Positions 16,801 through 25,353 are shown, numbered from the stretch's first letter. The stretch is DNA of 64,000 nt from Accumulibacter sp. (GCF_036625195.1 NZ_JAZKUG010000001.1:3720001-3784000); one strand, 5' to 3'. The notes: generated from the letters alone by a model not told the origin. A program made the numbers and translations.

Positions 16801-18452
16801 ATGCTGGTCGGGATGAAGTAACGCCCGGCCGCCTCGAGCAGGATGTTCTCGAAAGCCAGCGGTGTCGTCGGCTTGCCGACCCGCTGGTGCTGGTTGAGAC
16901 CGGCTGCCGGCGGTTGCATCTCGGTGCGCAACAATGGCAGCCGGGTGCTTACGCCATGCCGCCGGTACAGGCGACCATCCTTGTCCACCACCCCGAACAG
17001 CGCTTCCTGCTGGAAGATTCCCTCCGACTTGCCGAGGAAGAGATAGCCGCCGGGATTGAGCGCGTAATGGAACACCGAAAGCAGCCGCGCCTGCAGCTCG
17101 CTCTGAAAGTAGATCAGGACGTTGCGACAGCTCACCAGGTCGAGCCGCAGGAAGGGCGGATCCTGCACCAGATCCTGGCGGGCGAAGATGACGACATCGC
17201 GCAGGTTCTTGTTGATCTCGTAGCGATCGCCGTGCGGCGTGAAGTGGGCGCGGATGCGGCCACGGTCCATGTGCGCCAGGCTCGATGCGGCAAAGACGCC
17301 ACGACGGGCGAGGGCCATCGCATCGAGATCGATGTCGGTGGCGAAGATCTGCAGCCGGTACTGGTCGAATGCGGCGCCGAGTCGCTCGGAAAACAGGATC
17401 GCCAGCGAATAGGCTTCCTCGCCGGTTGCGCAACCGGCAACCCAGACGCGGATGTCGTCGCCCGGCTGCTTGCCGGCGAGGATCTCGGCAACCACCTTGT
17501 CGAGACGGGCAAAGGCCTCGGTATCGCGGAAAAAGGCGGTGACCGAAATCAGGATGTCCTTGCACAGCTTGTCGAGTTCGACCGGCGTCTGGTCGACCAC
17601 CTGCAGGTAGTCATGCAGCGTGCTGACGTGGTTGGCCGCCATGCGGCGCTCAATCCGGCGCCACAGGGTAGGCTCCTTGTACTGCGAGAAATCGACCTTG
17701 GTCCGGCTGCGCACCTTGCCGAGCAGCGTTTTCAGGGTCGCCGGAGCACTCGCAGCCTGCGTCGCGACCGGGATCAGGCCGCGGTTGAGGACAATCAGGC
17801 TGATCTCCGCGCCCATGTTCTCGGGCGGCAGGATCCAGTCGACACTGCCGGTGTCGATCGCCGACTGCGGCATGCCGTTGTACTTGGCGGTGTCGGGATC
17901 CTGGGCGAAGGTGAAGCCCCCCGCCGCCTTGATCGCATGGATTCCCGAAGCGCCGTCGGATCCGGTGCCGGAGAGGACGATGCCGATCGTCGACTCGCCG
18001 ATTTCCTCCGCCAGCGAGGCGAAGAAACGGTTCACCGACGGCTTCGGCATCGACTCACGGGCCGGCTCGACGAGGCGGAAGTGGCCTTCCATCATCGTCA
18101 GATTACGATTCGGCGGTGTGATATAGACGGTATTCGGTTCCGGCGATATGCCGTCCTCGATGTCGCGGACCGGCATTGTCGTCTCGCGTCCGAGCAACTG
18201 CGACATCATGCTGCGATAGGTCGGCGACAGGTGTTGCACGACGACGTAGCTGAGGCCGAGGTTCTTCGGCAAGCCCGGCAACAGCAGGCTCAATGCCTCG
18301 AGACCGCCGGCCGAGGCACCGATGCCGATGATGAAGGGCCGCTCGTCGGCGCGTGCGTGTGGGCCATCGGCGTCGGCGGACTTCGCACTCATCGCTGCAC
18401 GTCGTACGCCTGAACGCCTCTTCTTCGGTTCTTCTTCGCTGGCGATGTTCAT
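13839..18452 (-). CDS. CheB-CheR-PAS-GGDEF-EAL hybrid signalling protein
   Basis: A 1537-residue cytoplasmic protein combining chemotaxis-type methylesterase and methyltransferase domains with cyclic-di-GMP turnover domains. CheB methylesterase covers about residues 40-225 (IGIGASAGGLEAL, VVQHLSPTYRS, LSGTGSDGASGIHAIK). CheR covers about 245-520 (WVAGCATGEEAYSLAIL, RNVLIYF). A PAS-like region is followed by a heptad coiled coil at about 655-735 (SNEELEASNEELQSTNEEL). PAS domains follow to about 1105. The diguanylate cyclase has an intact GGDEF site with an RxxD inhibitory site five residues before it (RSED). The EAL domain from about 1285 has EALVRW and DDFGTGFSSL, so both catalytic signatures look active. 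No chemoreceptor or che genes are adjacent. Confidence 0.95.
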   Translation of the reverse strand: MNIASEEEPKKRRSGVRRAAMSAKSADADGPHARADERPFIIGIGASAGGLEALSLLLPGLPKNLGLSYVVVQHLSPTYRSMMSQLLGRETTMPVRDIEDGISPEPNTVYITPPNRNLTMMEGHFRLVEPARESMPKPSVNRFFASLAEEIGESTIGIVLSGTGSDGASGIHAIKAAGGFTFAQDPDTAKYNGMPQSAIDTGSVDWILPPENMGAEISLIVLNRGLIPVATQAASAPATLKTLLGKVRSRTKVDFSQYKEPTLWRRIERRMAANHVSTLHDYLQVVDQTPVELDKLCKDILISVTAFFRDTEAFARLDKVVAEILAGKQPGDDIRVWVAGCATGEEAYSLAILFSERLGAAFDQYRLQIFATDIDLDAMALARRGVFAASSLAHMDRGRIRAHFTPHGDRYEINKNLRDVVIFARQDLVQDPPFLRLDLVSCRNVLIYFQSELQARLLSVFHYALNPGGYLFLGKSEGIFQQEALFGVVDKDGRLYRRHGVSTRLPLLRTEMQPPAAGLNQHQRVGKPTTPLAFENILLEAAGRYFIPTSILINGKFEIRHIHGDASRLLNVSPGKPAFDLISLIRRELRTEVQVLMRQAQVKQTVAYGRPRHIKALDPTRGVRLSVHPLSAIDSETLFMVCIEWIVPAAGKNAIEDSNNASDKELEDELAATREHLQTLVEELETSNEEMQALNEEIQASNEEMQASNEELEASNEELQSTNEELATVNEELQIKTAETQELNIELECIQNSVDYPLLVLDRNLGLQRFNSAAARLFKLTAVQSGRHLRDLQLPPGMPDLVANSQQVIETQNALDCQIVNANRRHYALHIVPLLRDAQRIAGVILLFSDNTNLYEVERSARETQVRLLAVMNNSVSLMAVKDASGRYQFANPKFEATFGFANGQVIGKTDLQLFPAEVCDVFRESELEAMRLRQGIEREEALPLANGPRHFLAVRFPLLDDDGAITGLCFQATDITARKEAEDGLRLAAMVFDRASEGVMVTDTEQRILTVNDAFTVLTGFTREEVIGEKPSLLRCNLTPPELYEEMWERINRLGVWQGEIWNRRRNGEPFLEWLSINTVKDQNGKVVNYVGMFSDITKVRESQQRIEYLATHDELTGLPNRALFNDRLHLALARAERQQQSMGVVFIDLDNFKVVNDTLGHVTGDRLLKQAAMRLLDCVRSEDTVARLGGDEFVVLLETTDRKEATRTAERLLGALSASYHFEEHECFVSASIGLSMFPEDAADAGALMRNADSAMYRAKDHGKNAFRFFTADLARHAARRLTLEAGLRRTIESGELTVCYQPQVILDSQRLIGAEALVRWHYNGETIEPVEFIPVAEQSNLIVELDEWVLGEVCRQIAAWDAGGLPPVRISVNISARHFRKEGMAGELMRIVSTHGVAPQRLCIEITEGVLMDFDRAQRMLAELVACGLTISIDDFGTGFSSLSYLKRFPIHELKIARGFVDGISTSADDRAIGSAIIALARNLGMSVVAEGVEQPEQHAELDASGCHHGQGFLYSRPLTADEFAQWLQERPAA
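16257..16404 (-). repeat. 21-bp imperfect tandem repeats encoding coiled-coil heptads
   Basis: Seven near-repeats of 21 bp, each containing TTCCTCGTT on the plus strand, encode successive heptads of the form xNEEnQA in the CheB-CheR-GGDEF-EAL protein. Similar heptads occur at this position in other CheB/CheR fusion proteins, where the helix may set domain spacing. Confidence 0.8.
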
Positions 18453-18716
18453 CTGTGTCTCTTCCAGATCCGTTCCAGTGTGGGTTTAAGGACTGTCCGG
18501 CTGGTCCACTGACCGGTGTCGCAAACCGCCGGTTCCCTGCCGCTGCGGCTTTTCGCCTGCCGTGGAGCCACCCCGGCCGGCTTTCGTGGCAGCGATTGTA
18601 CGCTGCTGGCGGGAGCCTGAGTGCAGACCAACAGGCGCGGGCAGAGCGCTGCATCGGCAGCGCCAACGGCGGGAACGCCATCACCGGCGCCGCCGGCGAC
18701 GATTCGTCCGCAGGCC

Positions 18717-19547
18717 TCAGGGGGGACCCAGGACGAGTCGGAAGCCGGTGCTGCGCGGGCGGTAGACCGGTTCGATGCGGCTGCGGGTGGCGGAGCGGGC
18801 GTAGCGTGCGGGGTCGCTCCAGGTGCCGCCACGGAGCACGCGCATCTTGCCAAAGGACGGGCCGCGCGGATCGACCTGCGGCTCCTGCGGGTAGTCCGCG
18901 TACCAGTCTTCGCACCACTCCCAGACGTTGCCGTGCATCTCGTGCAGCCCCCACGCGTTGGGCGGCAACGAGGCGACCGGTAGCGGACGCTGGCGAGAGG
19001 GGCCCGGCTCACCGCCAGGGTAGGGAAAGGCGCCGTGATAGTTCACTTCGTCGGTCGATACGGTCGTGCCGAAGGAGAAGGGCGTCGTCGTACCGGCGCG
19101 ACAGGCGTACTCCCACTCCGCCTCGGTGGGCAGGCGCGCCTGCACACCCGGCAGGCGGCGGTTGAGTTCGCCGATGAAGCGCTGCGCGTCATGCCAGGCG
19201 ACGTTCTCCACCGGGTTGCGTGGATCGTCCGCGAAGTGGCTGGGATTGACGGGCCATACCGCCATCCACAGCGCCTGCGTGCAGGCGGTGTCGGCAAGCC
19301 AGAAACCGCGGCTCAGCGTCACCTCATGCAGGATCTCGGCGCTGCCGCGTGCGGCTTCGTCGTCCGGCGATCCCATCAGGAAGTGGCCGGGCGGAATCCA
19401 GCGGAAGGTCTGCCGGGCTTGGCCGACAGCAAGCGTCAGACGGGGCCCGAAGGCGTCATCGGTCTGCCGCTCGGCGCCGCGGATGGCGCAGGGAGATCCG
19501 GCTCCGTCTGGTATGCGGGGGCTTTGAAGGTCGCGGGAACTCATCAT
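18717..19547 (-). CDS. formylglycine-generating-enzyme-like (SUMF1 domain) protein
   Basis: A 276-residue protein with the SUMF1/FGE fold (FRWIPPGHFLMGSP, ENVAWHDAQRFIGELNRRL, ARLPTEAEWEYACRAG, GLHEMHGNVWEWCEDWY, RGGTWSDPARYARSATRSR). Genuine FGEs have a catalytic Cys pair just after the RGGS motif; here that segment has no Cys, so sulfatase activation is unlikely. Relatives without the Cys pair act as structural or non-haem-iron domains. No sulfatase, ergothioneine or kinase gene is adjacent. I prefer the start at 19547 (MMSSRD); an upstream ATG at 19583 is in frame but has no visible ribosome-binding site. Confidence 0.88.
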   Translation of the reverse strand: MMSSRDLQSPRIPDGAGSPCAIRGAERQTDDAFGPRLTLAVGQARQTFRWIPPGHFLMGSPDDEAARGSAEILHEVTLSRGFWLADTACTQALWMAVWPVNPSHFADDPRNPVENVAWHDAQRFIGELNRRLPGVQARLPTEAEWEYACRAGTTTPFSFGTTVSTDEVNYHGAFPYPGGEPGPSRQRPLPVASLPPNAWGLHEMHGNVWEWCEDWYADYPQEPQVDPRGPSFGKMRVLRGGTWSDPARYARSATRSRIEPVYRPRSTGFRLVLGPP

Positions 19548-19779
19548 TCGGCTTCGCTGCGATGGGCTGCGGCGCCAGCTCATCAGGGAGCAGTCGCCGG
19601 CGCACGGGACACACTATACCCTGAAGCGTTGTGCGCCGAAGCGGGTTTTTTCATACCGGGCGCGCAGGCGCGGTGCAGCGCCTGCCACCGTCGCCGTGGT
19701 GCGCGGCGGACGACTCGGCCGGCAGCGTCGTCCGGCCGGCCGACGCTGCGCGATAATGCGGCTTGAGGAGGATCCCTCC

Positions 19780-20538
19780 ATGACCCGTCAGCCTGCCCCA
19801 ACGACTCCCACGAGCGCGGCACCACCCGCGATGGCCCCGCTGACTGCGCGGTGGATGTCGGTGATCGTTCCCGTGCTCGACGAGGCCATGACGATCGCGG
19901 CGCATCTGTCCGGGCTGGCCGCGTTGCGGCAGCAGGGGGCGGAGCTGCTGGTGGTTGACGGTGGCAGCACCGACGAAACCCCGCGGCTGGCGCACCCACT
20001 CGCGGACCGCGTGCTCGCGTCGGCGCGTGGCCGGGCCGCGCAGATGAACGCCGGTGCCGCAGCCAGCCGCGGTGAGGTACTGCTTTTCCTGCATGCCGAC
20101 ACCGGCCTGCCGCCGGCGGCTGCCGAACTGATTCACGCCGCGTTGGCCGCCGGCGCCGCCTGGGGCCGCTTCGACGTGCGCATCGACGGTGCGCAGCCCT
20201 TGCTGCGGGTCATCGAGCGGATGATGAACTGGCGTTCGCGACTGACCGGGATCGCTACCGGTGACCAGGCCATCTTCGTTCGCCGCGAGGTCTTCGAGCG
20301 GGTTGGCGGCTTTCCCGATCTGCCGCTGATGGAGGACATCGCCCTGGCGAAGCGCCTGAAGCGGGTAGGGCACCCGGCCTGCCTGCGCCAGACGGTTTAC
20401 ACCTCTGCGCGCCGCTGGCAGAAGCATGGCGTCCTGCGAACCATCCTGCTGATGTGGCGCCTGCGCGCCAGCTACTTCTTCGGCGCCGATCCGCGGCGAC
20501 TGGCGATACGCTATGGCTACTCACCGCGCGAGGACTGA
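19780..20538 (+). CDS. TIGR04283-family glycosyltransferase (GT2)
   Basis: A 252-residue GT-A fold glycosyltransferase. After a 30-residue Pro/Thr/Ala-rich N-terminus it has SVIVPVLDEAMTIAAHLSG, the nucleotide-binding VVDGGSTDETPRLA, and the metal-binding FLHADTGLPP. TGDQAIFVRREVFERVGGFP and LPLMEDIALAKRLKR are typical of the TIGR04283 family. GAGGAGG ends 8 nt before the ATG, fixing this start over an ATG at 19756. The family usually sits beside a TIGR04282 protein, as here, where the genes overlap by 26 nt. Substrate and product are not known. Confidence 0.92.
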   Translation: MTRQPAPTTPTSAAPPAMAPLTARWMSVIVPVLDEAMTIAAHLSGLAALRQQGAELLVVDGGSTDETPRLAHPLADRVLASARGRAAQMNAGAAASRGEVLLFLHADTGLPPAAAELIHAALAAGAAWGRFDVRIDGAQPLLRVIERMMNWRSRLTGIATGDQAIFVRREVFERVGGFPDLPLMEDIALAKRLKRVGHPACLRQTVYTSARRWQKHGVLRTILLMWRLRASYFFGADPRRLAIRYGYSPRED

Positions 20539-21166
20539 AGACGTCACCGTCGCCGTCTTCAGCCGGGCGCCGCTGGCCGGAGCGACGAAGACGCGGCTGA
20601 TTCCGGCGCTCGGGGCGGTCGCTGCCGCCCGCCTGCAGCGCCGGCTCACCCTGCGCGCGCTGGCGGTTGCGCAGCAGGCGGCGATCGGCAGCGTCTGCCT
20701 CTGGTGCGCGCCGGACGAGCAGCAGCGCTTCTTCCGCGCCGTGCAGCGGCGCTGCCGTGTCGCGCTGCGCGCGCAGGCAGCCGGCGATCTCGGCGAGCGG
20801 ATGGCTGCCGCCTTTGCCGCCCACGGCGGGCCGCTGCTGCTGATCGGCTGTGACTGCCCGGCGCTGCGGCCGGCCGACCTGCAGGCCGCTGCCGCCGCGC
20901 TGTGCGACGAGGCGGCGGACGGCCCTGACGCGATCTTCACCCCGGCCGACGATGGCGGCTATGTTCTCGTCGGCCTGCGCCGTCCGCAGCCCTCGCTGTT
21001 CGCCGGCATCGACTGGGGCAGCGAGCGGGTGATGGCGCAGACACGCGCGCGCCTGGCCAGCGCCCGCCTGCGCTGGCTCGAGCTGCCGGCTCTGTGGGAC
21101 GTCGATCGGCCCGAGGATCTGTGTCGCCTGGCGGACTTCGAGGAGCTGGCCGCGTGGAGCGGCTGA
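20513..21166 (+). CDS. TIGR04282-family glycosyltransferase-like protein
   Basis: A 217-residue nucleotidyltransferase/GT-A-like protein (DUF2064, TIGR04282) annotated in databases as arsenosugar-associated, though most members have no proven arsenic role. Visible features are VAVFSRAPLAGATKTRLIPALG near residue 12, GDLGERMAAAF, the conserved IGCDCPALRPADL, and TPADDGGYVLVGL. It overlaps the end of the TIGR04283 gene by 26 nt, and the two are probably one functional unit. No arsenic genes are nearby. Confidence 0.9.
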   Translation: MATHRARTEDVTVAVFSRAPLAGATKTRLIPALGAVAAARLQRRLTLRALAVAQQAAIGSVCLWCAPDEQQRFFRAVQRRCRVALRAQAAGDLGERMAAAFAAHGGPLLLIGCDCPALRPADLQAAAAALCDEAADGPDAIFTPADDGGYVLVGLRRPQPSLFAGIDWGSERVMAQTRARLASARLRWLELPALWDVDRPEDLCRLADFEELAAWSG

Positions 21167-21214
21167 TCGCACGCCGGCGCCGCTGGCGGCAGGCCTTGGG
21201 CGAGCGAAGTGGGC

Positions 21215-21220
21215 TATAAT
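21215..21220 (+). promoter_or_regulatory. -10 box upstream of moaA
   Basis: TATAAT within GGGCTATAATCCGC, 58 nt before the moaA ATG. No convincing -35 hexamer is seen at normal spacing. Transcription would start near 21227. Confidence 0.55.
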
Positions 21221-21278
21221 CCGCGGCCACGGTCGCCACCCTTTTGTTCTCGCCGGCACACCCGCGGGAGTCTCGCCG

Positions 21279-22370
21279 ATGCGCCATGAATCGTTGCCGC
21301 CAGACGTCGTTGCCGAGCCGCCCGCCGGCGGGGACGTTGCTGCGTCGTCGGAACCCTTGCCCGGCGGCCAGTCCCCGGCGACGGCACCGCTGATCGACAG
21401 GTATGGGCGGCGGGTCAGCTACATCCGGCTGTCGATCACCGACCGCTGCGATTTCCGCTGCAACTACTGCATGGCCGAGGAGATGGAGTTCCTGCCGCGC
21501 GCGCAGGTGCTGACGCTCGAGGAGTGCCTGCGCGTTACCCGCACCTTCGTGGAACTTGGCGTCAGCAAGGTGCGGATCACCGGCGGCGAACCGCTCGTCC
21601 GCCACAACGTCGTCTGGCTCCTGCAGCGGATCGCTTGCCTGCCGGGCCTGCGCGAGCTGGTGTTGACGACCAACGGCTCGCAACTGGAACGTTTCGCTGC
21701 GGAACTGCGGGCTGCCGGTGTCAGGCGGATCAACATCAGCCTCGATACCCTGCAGCCCGCGCGCTTCCGCCAGATCACCCGCGTCGGCGACCTGGCCAAG
21801 GTCCTGCGTGGCCTCGACGCGGCGCAGGCGGCCGGTTTCGAACGGCTGAAGCTCAACACGGTGATGATCCGAGGGGTGAACGACGATGAGTTGGTCGATC
21901 TCCTTGACTTCGCCGTCGGGCGCGGCATCGACATCTCGTTCATCGAGCAGATGCCGCTGGGCGACGTCGGCCATGCGCGCGACGAACGCTTCTTCGGCAG
22001 CGACGAAGCGCTTGCCCTGCTGCAGACGCGGCATGTCCTCATGCCTTCCGCCGAAAGCAGCGGCGGCCCGGCGCGCTACTGGCGGATACCGGGCAGACAG
22101 ACCCGCGTCGGTTTCATCTCGCCGCACAGCCACAATTTCTGCGACAGTTGCAACCGGGTTCGCATCACCGCCCGCGGCGAACTCTACCCCTGTCTCGGCA
22201 ACAACGGCGCCGTGCCGCTGCTGCCGGTGCTGCGCGCACACCCGATCGACCAGCAGCCGCTGCGTGCGGCGATCATCCAGGGCATGGGAATCAAGGCGAG
22301 GGGGCATGATTTCGCCAACCAGATGGACTCGCCGCAGGTGCTTCGCTTCATGTCGATGACCGGTGGCTGA
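21279..22370 (+). CDS. moaA: GTP 3',8-cyclase MoaA
   Basis: A 363-residue radical-SAM enzyme that starts molybdenum cofactor synthesis by converting GTP to 3',8-cyclo-GTP. The SAM-cluster motif CDFRCNYCMAEEMEFLPR is near residue 63. The second, C-terminal cluster is in FCDSCNRVRITARGELYPCLGNNG. The chain ends in the family-typical GG (MSMTGG), required for activity. The N-terminal ~40 residues (to LIDRYGRRVSYIR) are longer than in most MoaA proteins, so a later start is conceivable, but no better ribosome-binding site appears. moeA follows 78 nt downstream. Confidence 0.96.
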   Translation: MRHESLPPDVVAEPPAGGDVAASSEPLPGGQSPATAPLIDRYGRRVSYIRLSITDRCDFRCNYCMAEEMEFLPRAQVLTLEECLRVTRTFVELGVSKVRITGGEPLVRHNVVWLLQRIACLPGLRELVLTTNGSQLERFAAELRAAGVRRINISLDTLQPARFRQITRVGDLAKVLRGLDAAQAAGFERLKLNTVMIRGVNDDELVDLLDFAVGRGIDISFIEQMPLGDVGHARDERFFGSDEALALLQTRHVLMPSAESSGGPARYWRIPGRQTRVGFISPHSHNFCDSCNRVRITARGELYPCLGNNGAVPLLPVLRAHPIDQQPLRAAIIQGMGIKARGHDFANQMDSPQVLRFMSMTGG

Positions 22371-22448
22371 GCGCTCGGGACGAACGCGTCGCGAGCCGGC
22401 CGCGATGCCCGGAGCGTGCGGACGACGAAACCTGTCGGATGGACAGCC

Positions 22449-23732
22449 ATGAGCCTTTCCTCGCGTTTCAGTCGCCTCGATGGACACGACCCGGATGCCT
22501 TGACGGTCGAACAGGCACGCGCCTTCATCCACAGCCAGTTGCGGCCGCGGCTGGCGAGCGAGTGCGTCGCGCTGCGCGGCGCGCTCGGTCGCGTGCTTGC
22601 ACGCGACCTGATCGCCCCGTGCAACGTTCCCGCTGCCGACAATTCGGCGATGGATGGCTATGCGCTGCGCCACGCCGACCTCGACGATGTCGGCACGACG
22701 TCGCTGCGCGTCATTGGCACGGCCCTGGCCGGCCGCCCCTGCGCCGGGGCTGTGGCGGCCGGCGAGTGCGTGCGCATCATGACGGGCGCGGTCCCGCCGC
22801 CGGGCTGCGATACCGTCGTGATGCAGGAAGTCACCCGCGTCGATGGTGAGCGTGTCCTCATCCCGGGCGGCCAGCGCAAGGGCCAGAACATCCGCCTGGC
22901 TGGCGAGGATCTGGCGCTCGGGCGGCCGGCTCTGGCCACCGGGCGGCTGATCCGCCCCGCGGAGCTCGGCCTGGTGGCCTCGCTGGGATTCGCCGAAATC
23001 AGCGTCTTCCGCCGCTTGCGGGTCGCCTTCTTCTCCACCGGCAACGAACTGTGCTCGATCGGCACACCACTCGCGGAAGGCGAGGTTTACGACAGCAACC
23101 GTTACACTCTGTTCGGAATGCTCCGCCGGCTCGGCTGCGAGCTGCTGGACCTCGGCGTCGTCGCCGACGATCCGCAGCGCCTCGCCGAGACCTTCCGCCA
23201 GGCGGCGGCCGCGGCCGACGTGGTGATCAGCAGTGGCGGCGTGTCGGTCGGCGAGGCCGATTTTGTCAAGCCGCTGATGGCTGAGCTGGGGGAAGTCCTG
23301 TTCTGGAAGGTCGCGATGAAACCCGGGCGGCCGCTGGCCTTTGGCCGCATCGGCGGCACTGCCGGTGATGCCGACGGCGGCGCCTGGCTGTTCGGTCTGC
23401 CAGGAAACCCGGTGGCGGTGATGGTGACTTTCTACCAGTTCGTCCGCGCGGCTCTGTACCGGCTGATGGGTGCCGATCCGCTGCCCGTCGTGCCGCTGTT
23501 GCCGGCGGTGTGCGAGCAAGGCCTGAAGAAGGCGCCGGGGCGCAGCGAATACCAGCGCGGCATCCTCAGCCACGCAGCCGGCGGCTGGCGGGTCCGCCCG
23601 GCCGCCACCCAGGGCTCGGGAGTCCTCCGTTCGATGACCGAGGCAAACTGTTTCATCGTCCTCGGGCACGAGCGCGGGCCGGTTGCTGCCGGCGATGTCG
23701 TCGAGGTGCAGGCCTTCGAGGGGCTGATCTGA
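22449..23732 (+). CDS. moeA: molybdopterin molybdenumtransferase MoeA
   Basis: A 427-residue MoeA that inserts molybdate into adenylylated molybdopterin. Motifs in order are APCNVPAADNSAMDGYALR, RIMTGAVPPPGCDTVVMQE, FFSTGNELCSIGTPL with YDSNRYTL, ISSGGVSVGEADFVKP, KVAMKPGRPLAFGRI and GLPGNPVAVMVTFYQF. An in-frame ATG at 22416 would add 11 residues; the start at 22449 fits family alignments better, with GGATGGA upstream. Its position after moaA suggests shared expression. Confidence 0.95.
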   Translation: MSLSSRFSRLDGHDPDALTVEQARAFIHSQLRPRLASECVALRGALGRVLARDLIAPCNVPAADNSAMDGYALRHADLDDVGTTSLRVIGTALAGRPCAGAVAAGECVRIMTGAVPPPGCDTVVMQEVTRVDGERVLIPGGQRKGQNIRLAGEDLALGRPALATGRLIRPAELGLVASLGFAEISVFRRLRVAFFSTGNELCSIGTPLAEGEVYDSNRYTLFGMLRRLGCELLDLGVVADDPQRLAETFRQAAAAADVVISSGGVSVGEADFVKPLMAELGEVLFWKVAMKPGRPLAFGRIGGTAGDADGGAWLFGLPGNPVAVMVTFYQFVRAALYRLMGADPLPVVPLLPAVCEQGLKKAPGRSEYQRGILSHAAGGWRVRPAATQGSGVLRSMTEANCFIVLGHERGPVAAGDVVEVQAFEGLI

Positions 23733-23826
23733 TTTCTTGCGAACGGGAAATGGCGCGGGCCATGGCGGCCGCGTGGGCAGGGGGACAGGTGGGCAGGATG
23801 CTGACCGGCCGATGGAGTGAGGCGCG

Positions 23827-25353
23827 ATGGACCTGATGCTGCAGCGGATCTGGGCCTACTTCTGGCTGCCCGAGACGAAGTACATCATCGCGGCTGCCGT
23901 CGGCGTGACGCTGCTCTCTTTCCACTTGCTGGCCAAGGAACGCCGGCGGGTGGCTGCGACCTTCGTCGCCTTCGTCCTCTGCCTGCTCGGCCAGCTCATC
24001 GGCGCCGTACTCGAAGCGCTCGACTACTCGCGGCTGGCGGTGATGCTGCACGAGCTTTTCGTCATCGGTTCGGGAATGGCGTTGTTCCGGCTGCTGGCAA
24101 TCTTCGTCTTCCGGGCGATCCTGCCGCGCGTCGGCATCGTCGTCGCGCGCATCGCCGAGGACATCAGCGTGCTGCTGGTGTACGCGCTGTTCATCGTCGC
24201 CCGGCTGCACTTCGTCGGCCTCGATCCGTCGAGCCTGCTGACCACGTCGGCGGTCATCACCGCCGTGCTCGCATTCGCAATGCAGGATACGCTGGGCAAC
24301 ATTCTCGCCGGCGTCGCCCTGCAGCTCGACAACTCGCTGCGCACCGGCGACTGGATCCGCATCGACGACATCAACGGCCGTGTGGCACAGGTGCGCTGGC
24401 GGCAGACGACGATCCGGACGCGCAACGGCGAGGTGGTGGTGGTGCCGAACAGCCAGTTGATGCGCGGCCGTTTCACCGTCTATGGCCGTGAGGAGGTTGC
24501 CAGTTGGCCGTGGCGGCGCTGGCTCTGGTTCAACCTCACCTACGATTCGCCACCGACACAGGTGATCGCTGCCGTCGAGAAGGCGATCAGCGTCGCCGAA
24601 ATTCCCAACGTGGCCGACGATCCGCGGCCATCCTGCGTGCTCATGGAATTCGGCCCGGGTTACGCGCGCTACGCGCTGCGCTACTGGATGATCGATCCGC
24701 AGGCCGATGACCCGACCGACTCGACGGTGCGCGTGCACCTGCTCGCCGCCCTGCAGCGTGGTGGCATGGAACTGGCCGTGCCGGAGCAGTCCCTTCTGGT
24801 CACCAAGGAGAACGAGGCCTACCGCAGATCGATCCAGCGCCGGGAAGGGGAACGGCGGTTGGCCGACCTGCGTGGCTTCGAGATTTTCGCCAGCCTGCAG
24901 GAAGACGAGCTGCTGACCATCAGCCAGCACCTGATCCATGCGCCCTTCGTCAGTGGTGACGTGATCTACCGGCAGGGCGACGTCGCCCACTGGCTCTATC
25001 TGCTCACCGCCGGCGAGGCGGACGTGTGGCTCGAGTTTCCACAGCAGCCACGGCAGCTGTTCCGCACCATCGCCGCCGGCAGCACCTTCGGCGAGCGCGG
25101 CGTCCTCACCGGCGAACTGCGCCGCGACACCGTCATCGCCCGCAGCGACCTCGTCTGCTACCGTCTCGACCAGGCGACGGTCGAGCAGCTCGTCCAGTCG
25201 CGGCCGGAGATCGCCGAGGCGTTTGCCGGCATCCTGGCCCGCCGCGAGCAGGAGATCGACGAGTTCTCGCAACGTTACGTCGAGACGCCGCCGGGCGGAA
25301 CGAAGGCGGAGGCGGGCATGCTCGACAGGATTCGCACCTTCCTCGGGCTCTGA
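23827..25353 (+). CDS. MscS-type mechanosensitive channel with C-terminal cyclic nucleotide-binding domain
   Basis: A 508-residue inner-membrane channel. Four to five transmembrane helices lie in residues 15-160. The pore-lining MscS segment is ITAVLAFAMQDTLGNILAGVALQL at about 150-173, followed by the MscS beta domain (WIRIDDINGRVAQVRWRQTT, VVVPNSQLMRGRFTVYG). From about residue 355 a cyclic nucleotide-binding domain begins (FEIFASLQEDELLTISQHL, VIYRQGDVAHWLYLLTAGEA, GSTFGERGVLTGELRRDTVI). Such MscS-CNBD fusions form the bCNG group, where the nucleotide rather than tension may gate the pore. The ligand is not known here. Confidence 0.93.
   Translation: MDLMLQRIWAYFWLPETKYIIAAAVGVTLLSFHLLAKERRRVAATFVAFVLCLLGQLIGAVLEALDYSRLAVMLHELFVIGSGMALFRLLAIFVFRAILPRVGIVVARIAEDISVLLVYALFIVARLHFVGLDPSSLLTTSAVITAVLAFAMQDTLGNILAGVALQLDNSLRTGDWIRIDDINGRVAQVRWRQTTIRTRNGEVVVVPNSQLMRGRFTVYGREEVASWPWRRWLWFNLTYDSPPTQVIAAVEKAISVAEIPNVADDPRPSCVLMEFGPGYARYALRYWMIDPQADDPTDSTVRVHLLAALQRGGMELAVPEQSLLVTKENEAYRRSIQRREGERRLADLRGFEIFASLQEDELLTISQHLIHAPFVSGDVIYRQGDVAHWLYLLTAGEADVWLEFPQQPRQLFRTIAAGSTFGERGVLTGELRRDTVIARSDLVCYRLDQATVEQLVQSRPEIAEAFAGILARREQEIDEFSQRYVETPPGGTKAEAGMLDRIRTFLGL

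Noticed and set aside
14088..18413. Very long open frame on the plus strand (over 1400 codons)
   Set aside because: It is the mirror of the CheB-CheR-GGDEF-EAL gene; high GC keeps the antisense frame open. The minus-strand product has many recognisable domains, and the plus-strand product has none.
20937..23669. 910-codon minus-strand open frame opposite moaA and moeA
   Set aside because: Antisense of two well-defined molybdenum cofactor genes; its sequence has no family features.
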